A stretch of 64,000 bases of DNA from positions 682,001 through 746,000 of the forward strand of contig NZ_CP046046.1 in NCBI RefSeq assembly GCF_009676705.1. The letters are read 5' to 3'. The notes beneath the pieces were generated by a model. The model worked only from the letters and a program-made list of their open reading frames with translations, searched no databases and was not told where the DNA came from. This document shows positions 1-8,427 of this stretch, one piece after another. A program made the position numbers and the translations under genes. Every line of letters starts with the position of its first letter. The stretch's first letter is position 1. This DNA comes from Spiribacter sp. 2438 (GTDB lineage Bacteria > Pseudomonadota > Gammaproteobacteria > Nitrococcales > Nitrococcaceae).

Positions 1-668
1 TGTTGCGGTCCTTCTGGCAGACGTTTCTGGCCACCGTGCTGGTGATTCTGATCGCCTACCCGGCGGCCTTCTACATCAGCACCCGTCCCGCCCGCTGGCG
101 GCCCCTGCTGCTGCTGGCGGTGGTGGTACCTTCCTGGACCAACCAGGTGATCCGTTCGGTGGGCTGGATGAATATCTTCGCGCCGGGCACGCCGATGTCC
201 GATCTGGCGGTGATTCTGGGCCTCACCGATCCCCGCATGGGGCTCTTTCCCTCCCAGTTCGCCGTAATCGTGGGCCTGGTCTACAACTTTCTGCCGTTCA
301 TGGTGCTACCGCTGTATGCCGCCTTCGAGCGCCTGGATCATGCCCAGGTGGAGGCGGCGCGGGATCTGTTTGCCTCGCCGTGGCGGGTGTTTCGCCATGC
401 GGTACTGCCGCAGACCCTGCCGGGGCTGATGGCGGGCACGGTGCTGGTGGCCATTCCCGCGTTCGGCATGTACGTGGTCACCGAACTGCTGGGCGGGGGC
501 AAGGCCACCATGATCGGCAATCTGGTGGCGCGGCAGTTCACCGGGGCCACCAACTGGCCGCTGGGGGCGGCCGGCGCCATCATCATGATCATCGCCACGC
601 TGGTGGGCCTCTGGGTGCTCCGCCGTCTGGGCCGACGCCTTGGCGGAGACCGGGAGGTGGTGATTTGA
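1..668 (+). CDS. potB: Polyamine ABC transporter permease, PotB type (5' end outside window)
   Basis: Inner-membrane permease of a spermidine/putrescine ABC importer. The frame is open from the window edge and about 221 residues are visible; PotB/PotH proteins are usually 280-300 aa, so the first membrane segment and true start lie upstream. Hydrophobic segments alternate with short loops. The loop with EAARDLFASPWRVFRHAVLPQ (roughly residues 118-138) matches the EAA motif that contacts the ATPase. The gene overlaps the next permease by 4 bases (TTGA) and is followed by a substrate-binding protein, the normal pot order; the ATPase gene potA is presumably upstream. Family is clear; the exact polyamine is not. 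Confidence 0.9.
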   Translation, partial: LRSFWQTFLATVLVILIAYPAAFYISTRPARWRPLLLLAVVVPSWTNQVIRSVGWMNIFAPGTPMSDLAVILGLTDPRMGLFPSQFAVIVGLVYNFLPFMVLPLYAAFERLDHAQVEAARDLFASPWRVFRHAVLPQTLPGLMAGTVLVAIPAFGMYVVTELLGGGKATMIGNLVARQFTGATNWPLGAAGAIIMIIATLVGLWVLRRLGRRLGGDREVVI

Positions 669-1450
669 GCCGGTCGTTCCAGCGGGGATTGCGCGTCTTC
701 TGGGTGGCGCTGATGGTGTTTTTGTACGCACCACTGGCGGTGGTGGTGTTCTTTTCGTTCAACAGCATCAACTCCTCGGCGCGCTTCGAGAGTTTTTCGC
801 TGATGTGGTACGAGCGGTTGTTCGCCAATGACGCGATTCTCTCGGCGCTGGCCAACACCGCGGTGCTGGCCGTGGTATCCACCGCCATTGCCGTGCCGCT
901 GGGCGCGCTCATGGGATACGGGCTCTACCGGCATCGGCACCGTCGACTGGCCTGGCTGATCTGGCTGATCTATCTCCCGGTGGTGATGCCGGATGTGGTG
1001 TTCGGCATTTCGGAGATGACCTTTTTTGTCACGCTGGATCGGCTGCTCGGCATTCTGCGCCCGGGCCTCGGGACCATGGTGATTGCCCACGTGACTTTCC
1101 AGGTGCCATTCGTGGCACTGCTGGTTTACGCTCGGCTGCTATCGCTGAACGCGCAGCTGTTTGAAGCCTGTGCCGACCTGTATGCCGGCCCCTGGCAACG
1201 GGCCCGGTTTTTCATCATTCCCGTGCTGGGGCCGGCGCTGGCGGCCAGTGTGTTGCTGGCATTGACCCTTTCCATCGACGATTTTGTGATCAGCTTCTTT
1301 ACCGCCGGCCCGGATAGCACCACACTCCCCATTTACATCTGGAGTGCCATTCGCAAAGGCGTGACCCCCGAGGTCAATGCCATCGCCACGCTGATGATTG
1401 TCAGCGTATTTCTGTTCGCCCTTTTGAGTCTGGTCCTGCGTCGCCGTTGA
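665..1450 (+). CDS. potC: Polyamine ABC transporter permease, PotC type
   Basis: Second inner-membrane permease subunit, 261 aa. I chose the TTG at 665 because it overlaps the potB stop (TTGA) and gives the expected N-terminus: a short basic stretch, then the first membrane helix with LMVFLYAPLAVVVFFSFN. Downstream ATGs would cut into that helix. The motif LFEACADLYAGPWQRARFFI is the EAA-type cytoplasmic loop, and FTAGPDSTTLPIYIWS near the C-terminus is typical of PotC/PotI. It is translationally coupled to potB and lies 34 bases before potD. Confidence 0.9.
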   Translation: MSRSFQRGLRVFWVALMVFLYAPLAVVVFFSFNSINSSARFESFSLMWYERLFANDAILSALANTAVLAVVSTAIAVPLGALMGYGLYRHRHRRLAWLIWLIYLPVVMPDVVFGISEMTFFVTLDRLLGILRPGLGTMVIAHVTFQVPFVALLVYARLLSLNAQLFEACADLYAGPWQRARFFIIPVLGPALAASVLLALTLSIDDFVISFFTAGPDSTTLPIYIWSAIRKGVTPEVNAIATLMIVSVFLFALLSLVLRRR

Positions 1451-1484
1451 CCGTCCGTTTCTGACTACCCTGGAGGTTTGCCCA

Positions 1485-2552
1485 ATGCTGTCGCGTTTTT
1501 CCGTTTTTGGTGTCCTCGCTGCCGGCGCCCTGGTGATTGCCAGCACCGCCAGCGCCCAGTCGGATCGCCTGGTGTTGCTCAACTGGTCCCAATATATCGA
1601 TCCGGCCCTCATTGAGGCCTTTGAAGACGAGCATGACGTCGAAGTCGTGGAGAATTTCTTCAACTCCAATGGCGAGCTGTTTTCCATGCTCCAGGCGGGC
1701 GGCGTTCGGCAATATGACGTGATCGTGCCGTCCAACTACTTCGTGCCGCGGCTCATCGAGGCCGGACTGGTGCAGCCACTGGACCATGACCGGATCCCCA
1801 ACCTGAATAACTTGATGGAAGAGTTCCGGGACCCGGGATACGACCCGAACAGCGAGTTCTCCGCGGCCTATCAGTGGGGCACCACCGGACTGGTCTACGA
1901 CCGCGCCGCCCTGGGTGAGCAGCCGGCCAGCTGGTCGGTGCTGTTCGACGAGTCCGTCAATCCCGATGCGCCGTTTGCCCTGCCGGAAGACGGGCAGGTG
2001 ACCCTGGGCGTGGCCTGTGCCTGGCTTGGCCACGGCTATGACTGCACGGACCGCGACGAGCTGGAGGAGGCCGCCCGCCTGGTGCTGGAAGCCAAGGATC
2101 GCCGCAATTTTGCGGGCTTCATTCAGGGCACGCCGGTGCTCCAGCAGCTGGTGCGGGGGTCGGTCAGCGCCGCGATCACCTACAACGGGGATTACCTCTT
2201 CTTCAAGACCGATGATCCCGAGGGCTACGCCGACATCGAATTCGTGATCCCGGAAGAGGGGGCGGAGTTCTGGGTGGACACCATGATGATCCCGGCGGAA
2301 GCCCCCAACGCGGCATTGGCCCATACTTTCATCAATTACATTCTGGATGCCCAGGTGGGGGCGCAGCTCTCCAACTGGACCTACTACTCAAGCCCCAACG
2401 AAGCGGCGCTGCCAATGCTGGACGAGGTGCTCCAGAACCCGCCGGTGACCCCCACCGATGAGGAAATGGAAGTGCTTGAGTTCACACCAAGCCTGCTGGG
2501 CGAGGATCTGCGCTTCATGCAGCAGCTGTGGAGGGAGGTGGAGTCACGGTAG
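1485..2552 (+). CDS. potD: Periplasmic spermidine/putrescine-binding protein
   Basis: Solute receptor of the pot importer, 355 aa. A classic signal peptide (residues 1-24) ends near ASTASAQ. The mature part begins with LVLLNWSQYIDP, the usual start of PotD/PotF proteins, and contains DVIVPSNYFVPRL and ITYNGDY, segments that line the polyamine site in this family. A GGAGG-like site precedes the ATG. It is last in the visible operon. Whether it prefers putrescine or spermidine cannot be read from the sequence. Acidic composition fits a salt-adapted periplasm (inference). Confidence 0.9.
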   Translation: MLSRFSVFGVLAAGALVIASTASAQSDRLVLLNWSQYIDPALIEAFEDEHDVEVVENFFNSNGELFSMLQAGGVRQYDVIVPSNYFVPRLIEAGLVQPLDHDRIPNLNNLMEEFRDPGYDPNSEFSAAYQWGTTGLVYDRAALGEQPASWSVLFDESVNPDAPFALPEDGQVTLGVACAWLGHGYDCTDRDELEEAARLVLEAKDRRNFAGFIQGTPVLQQLVRGSVSAAITYNGDYLFFKTDDPEGYADIEFVIPEEGAEFWVDTMMIPAEAPNAALAHTFINYILDAQVGAQLSNWTYYSSPNEAALPMLDEVLQNPPVTPTDEEMEVLEFTPSLLGEDLRFMQQLWREVESR

Positions 2553-2649
2553 GGGGGTGAGTCACCTCACCAGATTGTGCCGTTGGCTGTTTGAGGCGAT
2601 ACAGGCGGGAGCGGTGGCCGCCGGAGAGGCCGGTTGGTTTATTGTCGAG

Positions 2650-3480
2650 TCATCGTTGAGTTGTTCGGCACGAATAGACCAGGTTGCCATGCAGCCTGGC
2701 GATGTTCGCGTACCCGAGGCTCGAAATATTCGCCGAGAACCATTCGCTGTTTATGAGATTGCTATTCGGGAGGATTTCGAGAATTAGGATCGGCAAGCAA
2801 CGCTGGATCGTGGCAAGCGCGCCTGCCAGAGCCTCTTTTTCGTATCCTTCAACGTCAAGTTGCACAATGCCAACGTTCCGGTCCGCTGGAACGGCTTCGT
2901 CGATCGCAACGATGTCAACAGGGTCCTTGCTCTGGGCTTCGCAGTCCTCATTGACGATACGAGACGCGCCACCGAGCGACCGCCCACCGGTTTCTGCGGT
3001 TTGAACAAACAGCCGCTGCGATTTGGCGCCAAGGCCGGCCCGAGTCAGGCGGACATTACTGATGTTGTTCATCTCAAGGGTCATGCGAGCGCAGCGGTAG
3101 TTCTCTCTGTTCGGCTCAAATGCCCATATCAGCGCATCGGAACCGACTGCCTGGGAGAGGGCGGGTAAGAAGTCTCCGAAAAATGTGCCGGCATGAACAA
3201 CGTCCCGCCCGCCGCAATTGGCCCTGAGGTAGTCGACAGTATTCGGCTCATAAACTTTTCCCGCCAGGATTGCCTTTGCAGCGGGGCGATGAAACGATGA
3301 GGCCGGGACGCAGTAACCCCCATGCTGATTGTAGCCAGTGGCGCATTTCAAAGCGGAGAACCCACCCGCCCCCGGGGAAGCCTGTGAGGCGTTTGTGGCT
3401 GCCGCGGCAACCCGGCGATACAAAGCGCCCGCGAGCAGCCGACCCGCCCTTGAAACAGATCCTCTGATGGATGCGCTCAA
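2650..3480 (-). CDS. FkbM-family SAM-dependent methyltransferase
   Basis: Protein of 276 aa with a FkbM methyltransferase fold. The motif VHAGTFFGDFLPAL is an SAM-binding loop of the DVGANxG type, WAFEPNRENY follows, and VQLDVEGYEKEAL is the family hallmark. FkbM enzymes O-methylate sugars, polyketides or other small molecules; the substrate here is unknown. The gene stands alone, convergent with potD and next to decayed transposase fragments, with no glycan or polyketide genes nearby, so it may have arrived by transfer. The N-terminal 60 residues are less typical, and the true start could be further in. Confidence 0.75.
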   Translation of the reverse strand: MSASIRGSVSRAGRLLAGALYRRVAAAATNASQASPGAGGFSALKCATGYNQHGGYCVPASSFHRPAAKAILAGKVYEPNTVDYLRANCGGRDVVHAGTFFGDFLPALSQAVGSDALIWAFEPNRENYRCARMTLEMNNISNVRLTRAGLGAKSQRLFVQTAETGGRSLGGASRIVNEDCEAQSKDPVDIVAIDEAVPADRNVGIVQLDVEGYEKEALAGALATIQRCLPILILEILPNSNLINSEWFSANISSLGYANIARLHGNLVYSCRTTQR

Positions 3481-3609
3481 TTCCTTGTTTCCTTGTCAGG
3501 TATCCCTATAAATCCCCAGCCACGAGGGCGTATGAACCCCAAGTTCTCTTCATCGGCATCCTCAAAGGATTGGCACCTTAGCATTTCTGTGTCGTGATCG
3601 GATAACCGG

Positions 3610-3797
3610 GATCACCTCATGGTCTGCAGCCGATGCCCGGTGTGCGAGCGGTCCGTGACCCTGTACCGGGCGCGCCAGCTGCGAACGGTGTCTTCGCTAA
3701 TCCCGAACTCCAGGGCGATCTCACGCACCGTCAGGCTGTAAGGCGGCAGCAGCTTCGCCAGCACCGCCTCCTAGCGCTCGTGACTGTATCGAGGCAT
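3610..3797 (-). pseudogene. Transposase N-terminal fragment (HTH), dead
   Basis: Reading from the ATG at 3797 gives MPRYSHER, then a TAG stop, then an intact frame with a helix-turn-helix (LTVREIALEFGISEDTVRSW) and RSHTGHRLQTM. This is the N-terminal DNA-binding part of an insertion-sequence transposase, similar in layout to the intact transposase at 49589. The stop at codon 9 and the lack of a catalytic domain show it is a remnant. Confidence 0.7.
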
Positions 3798-3861
3798 AAC
3801 TCGTCGTCTCCTTCAGCCCCTCTGAACTTAAGAGGATACAAAATCGAGGCGACAAGTAGTC

Positions 3862-4055
3862 TGACAGTCGGGGTGCGCCAGGACTTCCTCAAAGGTTCCC
3901 TCGGCGAGCAATGACCCCGCTTCTGGCCGCCGCCGGGTTTGACATCCGCTGGCTGGTGATTTTCTGGCGCTGGATATTATCCGGCGTCCTGCAGCTGCTG
4001 GATCAGGGTGGCACTACTGCCCGATCAGATCTCGCATCAGCGGCCGCATAGCGGA
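3862..4055 (+). pseudogene. IS5-type transposase C-terminal fragment, frameshifted
   Basis: Two frames join into one typical transposase tail: DFLKGSLGE in one frame, and after an apparent one-base deletion near 3911, MTPLLAAAGFDIRWLVIFW in the next. FLKG..GDA.N.LLAAAGFN is a common C-terminal pattern in IS5-family enzymes. With the fragment at 3610-3797 it fills the gap between the methyltransferase and matB; no other gene is visible there. Confidence 0.6.
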
Positions 4056-4108
4056 ATGTTCAGGGTCAACTAAGTAGTCGGGGTTCCGGAGTACCCCGAC
4101 GTCCTTAT

Positions 4109-5647
4109 TCACTCCGCATATCGCTCTCGAAGCACATTCTTCTGTACTTTGCCCATGGTATTTCGAGGCAACTCATCGACGACAAAGATTACCTTGGGGA
4201 CTTTGTAGCCTGCTAGCTCTTCCCTCAGCTTAAGGACGATCTCCTCTTCATTTATTCTATTATTTAAGTCTTCTGGTACCACCACGGCGGCCACCTGCTC
4301 GCCGAAATCTGGGTGTGGTAGCCCGATGACTGCAGATTCGCGCACCCCATCCAACGCATCGATAGCGACCTCTATTTCCTTAGGATAGACGTTGTACCCG
4401 CCAGTGATCACAAGGTCCTTCGTTCGACCAACGATAGCGAAGTACCCGTCCTCGCTCACCGTGCCCAAGTCGCCGGTGACGAAATAGCCATCATGGGTGA
4501 ACTCCTCAGCCGTTTTCTGTGGCAGGCGCCAGTATCCGGCGAACACATTTGGGCCCTTGACTTGAAGGCTGCCCACCTCGCCGGGCTGGAGCTCATTTCC
4601 ATTTTCGCCCACGATACGGGCCTGGACACCCGGTAATGGTGACCCAACGGTACCGGGGCGGCGCTCCCCCTGCAGGGGGTTCGAAAGGTTCATGCCAGTC
4701 TCGGTCATGCCGTAACGCTCGAGGATATGGTGCCCAGTTTTCTCGTACCATGCCTCAAAAGTGTCCTCCAGAAGGGGCGCGGAGCCGGAAACGTACAGCC
4801 GCATGTTCCTGCAGAGCTCCGGGGCCAATTCTGGGTGCTGTAAAAGACGGGTGTAGAACGTGGGGACGCCCATTAGCACGGTGGCATGCGGGGTTAGTCT
4901 GATCACTTGATCGGCGTCGAACTTAGATAGGAAAAGAATTTTGGAAGCTTTCATCATTGCGCAGTGAAGTGCCACGAAGAGTCCGTGCACATGAAATATT
5001 GGTAAGGCGTGGATCAGCACATCGCTACTCTGCCAGTCCCAGGCGGATCCAAGCGCCAACGCGTTCGAAGACAGATTGCGGTGGGAAAGCATCGCTCCTT
5101 TGGGTCGGCCCGTAGTACCGGAAGTGTAGAGGATACAAGCCAGGTCGTTGCCACTCACCGGGTAAGGTGCAAGTGGCTCCGGCGCCCGCTCGACCAGACC
5201 TTGCGCCAGGCTTCCATTACCACCGCTATCAAGGGTTTCGACCCGCGTTCTCCGGTGAGTTGCCGCGAGCTCACGCATAGTCGATTCACCTGCAGGGTCC
5301 ACTACGACCAAAGCCGGCTCCGCGTCTTTTAAGAAATACTCAAGCTCCGAGGGTGTGTAGGAGGTATTGAGCGGGAGGAAGATGGCGCCGGCGCGCAGGC
5401 ATGCCAAGTATAGTATGACTGCCTCTGGGCTTTTTTCCACCTGAACCGCAACTCGATCGCCGGCTGTCACACCAAGTTGAGATAACAGGCCAGCCATCAG
5501 CGCTGTGTGTTGGTGGATCTGACCGTAGGTCCAGGTCTGTCCTGTCGGTAGCTCAATGCAGACCTGATCCTCGTAGTCTTGGCTACGTTGATGCAGCAGG
5601 CTATAGAAGCTTTCAGGCTGTGGCGTGTTCGGTGCGGCCGATTCCAT
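4109..5647 (-). CDS. matB: Malonyl-CoA synthetase (AMP-forming)
   Basis: Predicted to activate malonate with ATP and CoA to malonyl-CoA in the cytoplasm (512 aa). Acyl-adenylate motifs are present: YTSGTTGRPKGAMLSH near residue 170, GYFVTGDLG, VITGGYNVYPKEIE, and the C-terminal catalytic lysine in PRNTMGKVQKNVL. VQVEKSPEAVILYLACLRAG and FLPLNTSYTPSELEYF are characteristic of MatB rather than long-chain synthetases. I use the ATG at 5647 because a GGAG site lies about 9 bases upstream; a longer in-frame start at 5725 lacks one. It is divergent from its likely regulator, and a malonyl-CoA decarboxylase lies in the neighbouring operon, which supports malonate as substrate. Confidence 0.87.
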   Translation of the reverse strand: MESAAPNTPQPESFYSLLHQRSQDYEDQVCIELPTGQTWTYGQIHQHTALMAGLLSQLGVTAGDRVAVQVEKSPEAVILYLACLRAGAIFLPLNTSYTPSELEYFLKDAEPALVVVDPAGESTMRELAATHRRTRVETLDSGGNGSLAQGLVERAPEPLAPYPVSGNDLACILYTSGTTGRPKGAMLSHRNLSSNALALGSAWDWQSSDVLIHALPIFHVHGLFVALHCAMMKASKILFLSKFDADQVIRLTPHATVLMGVPTFYTRLLQHPELAPELCRNMRLYVSGSAPLLEDTFEAWYEKTGHHILERYGMTETGMNLSNPLQGERRPGTVGSPLPGVQARIVGENGNELQPGEVGSLQVKGPNVFAGYWRLPQKTAEEFTHDGYFVTGDLGTVSEDGYFAIVGRTKDLVITGGYNVYPKEIEVAIDALDGVRESAVIGLPHPDFGEQVAAVVVPEDLNNRINEEEIVLKLREELAGYKVPKVIFVVDELPRNTMGKVQKNVLRERYAE

Positions 5648-5731
5648 GTGATTTTTCTCCAACACAGTGGTCTGTCCTGTTCCCGGCTTTATCAGATCGG
5701 TAGGGCGCCTCCGGAGTAGGAACAATCTTGC

Positions 5732-5760
5732 TTGACGCCTTGCATTATGAATTATACATT
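5732..5760 (+). promoter_or_regulatory. Candidate promoter of the GntR regulator gene
   Basis: TTGACG, a 17-base spacer and TACATT form a plausible sigma-70 promoter in the matB/matR intergenic region. The AT-rich stretch ATGAATTATACATTAA overlaps the -10 and could hold an operator for the GntR protein, since FCD-type regulators often bind TNGTATACNA-like sites. This is by eye only. Confidence 0.4.
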
Positions 5761-5809
5761 AAGAATCCATAGGCTCAATCAACGTCAGCGGGAGTGAAGA
5801 CGCATCATC

Positions 5810-6466
5810 ATGGCCTCACTAAAGACGCCAGCGCTTTACAGCCAGGTTGCAGATCTGGTTCGGAAACGGATCTTTCAGCAGGAACTCCGTCCAGGCGAGC
5901 GTATTGACGAAGTTCGCCTCGCTGAGGAACTGGGTGTCAGCCGTACCCCGGTCCGCGAGGCGCTGAAAATCATGGATGCTCACGGGCTGGTCACGCTGGA
6001 ACCGAGGCGCGGCTGCCGCGTTCGCGTTCTCAATGGAGAGGACTTGGAACAGCTATTCCCCGTGATGGCAGTGCTGGAGGGATTGATTGCCAACCAAGCA
6101 GTCATCCGAAGCGACGCAACGGAGCTTAAAAACCTGGAGCGAATCCATCAAAACCTTGAGGACGCCGCAGAGGAGGGAGATATCGACCGATATTACGAAC
6201 ACAACTACGAATTTCATACGCGGCTGCAGGAGCTCTGCGGCAACCCCTACTTGCAAAGATCGGCAGCGGACCTGCGCCGGATCCTGATTCTTGCCCGGCA
6301 TCGGCAACTTAAGGCTCCTGGTCGGCTTCAGAACTCTTTGCAAGAGCATCGGGGTCTGATGGACGCCTTTCGGAATAAAGATCCTGAGGCTGCCGAAAAA
6401 CAGATGAGGTATCACCTACTTGAACAGGGCCGGACGCTAGAGACCGAGACTGCGGTAAAGCACTGA
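5810..6466 (+). CDS. matR: GntR-family (FadR/FCD subfamily) transcriptional regulator of malonate genes
   Basis: DNA-binding regulator of 218 aa. The N-terminal winged helix (residues 8-75) carries RPGERIDEVRLAEELGVSRT and PVREAL, the GntR signature. The C-terminal all-helical FCD domain has the metal/ligand residues expected in this subfamily, including YYEHNYEFHTRL and a late RYHLLEQ. It is divergent from matB and precedes the TRAP operon by 191 bases, the usual position of MatR-type repressors that sense malonate or malonyl-CoA. The specific effector is inferred from context. Confidence 0.8.
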   Translation: MASLKTPALYSQVADLVRKRIFQQELRPGERIDEVRLAEELGVSRTPVREALKIMDAHGLVTLEPRRGCRVRVLNGEDLEQLFPVMAVLEGLIANQAVIRSDATELKNLERIHQNLEDAAEEGDIDRYYEHNYEFHTRLQELCGNPYLQRSAADLRRILILARHRQLKAPGRLQNSLQEHRGLMDAFRNKDPEAAEKQMRYHLLEQGRTLETETAVKH

Positions 6467-6657
6467 CCTGTGTAGATGGTTCATGGTCCGTGGTTGTGTG
6501 GCAAAAACGGTTGACATGCTACACGGCTGGAGGGTCCCACAAGGCTAATTGGCTCCGAAAAAAATAAGCATCACCGCGCACCTATCGCCGATGTGCTAGA
6601 GCAATAGAGATATGCCTCGGTATTAGGTGAAACTAAAAGAAGTCGAGGAGAGAACCG

Positions 6658-7686
6658 ATGTCTCAGAAGAAAACTATCCGGCCCCGTTGGGCCTTTGCCG
6701 TGACTCTCGCGATGTTTGCGATGGCTGCTTCCATCGTGTGGCCGTTGAGTGCGGAAGCGCAAACACGGCTTGACGCCTCTCATCAGTGGCCAGGAGGGCA
6801 AGGCGATGTCCGCGATCAGATGGTGCAAATCGTTGCTGACCGGGCGGAAGAAGCCGATGTCGGACTGCAAGTGCGGGTTTACCCCGGCGCGTCCCTGTAC
6901 CAGCCGCTCGAGCAGTGGCCGGCGTTGTCCCGAGGTCGCTTGGCTATCACCGCCCTACCGCTTGCTTACGTTGGAGGTCGGGTACCTGAGGTCAATCTGA
7001 CGCTCATGCCTGGCTTAGTCCGTAACCACGATCACGCCCAGCGCATTAACGAGTCTCCCTTCATGGAAAGGCTTGAAGAAATCATGTTGGGACACAACGT
7101 GAAGGTGCTCGCTCACACGTGGCTGGCAGGCGGTTTCGGCTCGACTGAAGGGTGCATTGTCCATCCGGATGACGCCGACGGCATCGACATTCGCGCAGCG
7201 GGTTCCGCGTTCGAACAAATGCTGTCTGAAGCCGGAGCATCCATCGCCTCCATGCCCAGCTCTGAGATCTACACTGGTGTGCAGACTGGAGTTCTTAACG
7301 CCGCAAATACCAGCTCGGCGAGCTTCGTATCTTTCAGATTATACGAGCAGCTCGAGTGTGTGACTCCTCCGGGGGACTACGCGCTCTGGTTTATGTATCA
7401 GCCGATCCTTATGTCCACGCAAATTTGGGATAGCCTCAATGAAGAGCAGCAGGCCGTCTTGCTTGAAGCCGGTGCCGAAGCTCAAGAGTTCGCTTATCAC
7501 GCCGCAATTGAGGCGGACGAGCGCTTCGCAGAGGTTTATGAGGAGAATGGTCGGCAGGTCGCCTACATGACGGAGGAGGACTTCGAAGCATGGCGCGAGA
7601 TTGCTGAGCGCAGTGCATACGCTAACTTTGTCGATGATGTTGAAGGCGGGCAGGAACTCCTCGATATGGCCCTCGACGTCGAGTGA
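6658..7686 (+). CDS. TRAP transporter substrate-binding protein, DctP family (malonate?)
   Basis: Periplasmic receptor of a tripartite sodium-driven dicarboxylate importer, 342 aa. A signal peptide (residues 1-34) ends near SAEAQT. The DctP pattern is visible: VYPGASLYQ, the central IDIRAAGSAFEQML region that normally holds the carboxylate-binding arginine, and ILMSTQIWDSLNEEQQAVLLEAG near the C-terminus. A GAGGAGAG ribosome site precedes the ATG. Followed by the Q and M subunits and malonyl-CoA decarboxylase, it most likely binds malonate, as in the rhizobial MatPQM system. Confidence 0.85.
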   Translation: MSQKKTIRPRWAFAVTLAMFAMAASIVWPLSAEAQTRLDASHQWPGGQGDVRDQMVQIVADRAEEADVGLQVRVYPGASLYQPLEQWPALSRGRLAITALPLAYVGGRVPEVNLTLMPGLVRNHDHAQRINESPFMERLEEIMLGHNVKVLAHTWLAGGFGSTEGCIVHPDDADGIDIRAAGSAFEQMLSEAGASIASMPSSEIYTGVQTGVLNAANTSSASFVSFRLYEQLECVTPPGDYALWFMYQPILMSTQIWDSLNEEQQAVLLEAGAEAQEFAYHAAIEADERFAEVYEENGRQVAYMTEEDFEAWREIAERSAYANFVDDVEGGQELLDMALDVE

Positions 7687-7803
7687 TAGCAACCTTTGCA
7701 TGACATCCCTGCCGGGTCCTCTGGGCCCGGCAGGGCTTAAGGAATGAAAAGTGGGCCCACAGGGCCGTCGCGAAGACGGAACCCTCACTCGGTGGTGAGA
7801 ATC

Positions 7804-8427
7804 ATGTTTTTGTTTATTCGTGGGGTTACCGCTACCTCCCGGGCCGCCGCTGCAATAGCCGCCATTATGTTCGTTGTCGCGGCATTAGTCGTCTGCCAAA
7901 TGGTGTTCGTGCGCTACGTGTTGGGTGGTTCCACCTACTGGCAGACGGAGTTCGTCACATTCATGCTGATAGGTGCCACATTGCTCGGCAGTCCTTACGT
8001 CCTGCATGAGCGTGGTCACGTCAATGTAGATCTGTTGCCGATGCTCCTCGGACCCAGAGGCAAGCTGGCCCTTGTCTTGATCGGCAATTTTATAGCTTTT
8101 GCTTTTGTCGTCGTGGCGGCTTACACGGGACTTCTACTTTGGTTGGAGTATTACTCGACTGGCTGGCGCTCCTACACGGTATGGGCGCCGAGGCTCTGGA
8201 TACCCATGGCCTTTCTACCTGTGGGTATGATTCTGCTCGCCCTACAATACATCGCTCAGACTGCTGCCATCGTCATGGGGATAGAGGAGCCCTTCAGCAT
8301 GGAGGCTCAGCAACTGCTCAAGGAGCAGTCTGAGGCTGAGGCGAATGCAAAGCATCACAGGGAAAATCTTTCGAGTAAGACAGCGATGGGCCATCTCACC
8401 CAGAGTCATGGTGGGGGTAAAAAATGA
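7804..8427 (+). CDS. TRAP transporter small membrane subunit, DctQ family
   Basis: Small four-helix permease subunit, 207 aa. I prefer the ATG at 7804 (MFLFIRGVTATSRAAAA) because GGTGGTGAG sits just upstream; the in-frame ATG at 7744 lacks proper spacing. Conserved DctQ features include VFVRYVLGGSTYWQTEF at the end of helix 1 and HERGHVNVDL between helices 2 and 3. A hydrophilic tail of about 45 residues after the last helix is longer than usual. The stop overlaps the next start (ATGA). Confidence 0.85.
   Translation: MFLFIRGVTATSRAAAAIAAIMFVVAALVVCQMVFVRYVLGGSTYWQTEFVTFMLIGATLLGSPYVLHERGHVNVDLLPMLLGPRGKLALVLIGNFIAFAFVVVAAYTGLLLWLEYYSTGWRSYTVWAPRLWIPMAFLPVGMILLALQYIAQTAAIVMGIEEPFSMEAQQLLKEQSEAEANAKHHRENLSSKTAMGHLTQSHGGGKK

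Noticed and set aside
338-1090. Long minus-strand frame over the pot genes
   Set aside because: Antisense shadow of potB-potC; His/Arg-rich translation with no family and no ribosome site.
6505-6560. Promoter for the TRAP operon (GTTGACAT...)
   Set aside because: A -35-like TTGACA is present but no -10 at suitable spacing is visible, so I do not annotate it.
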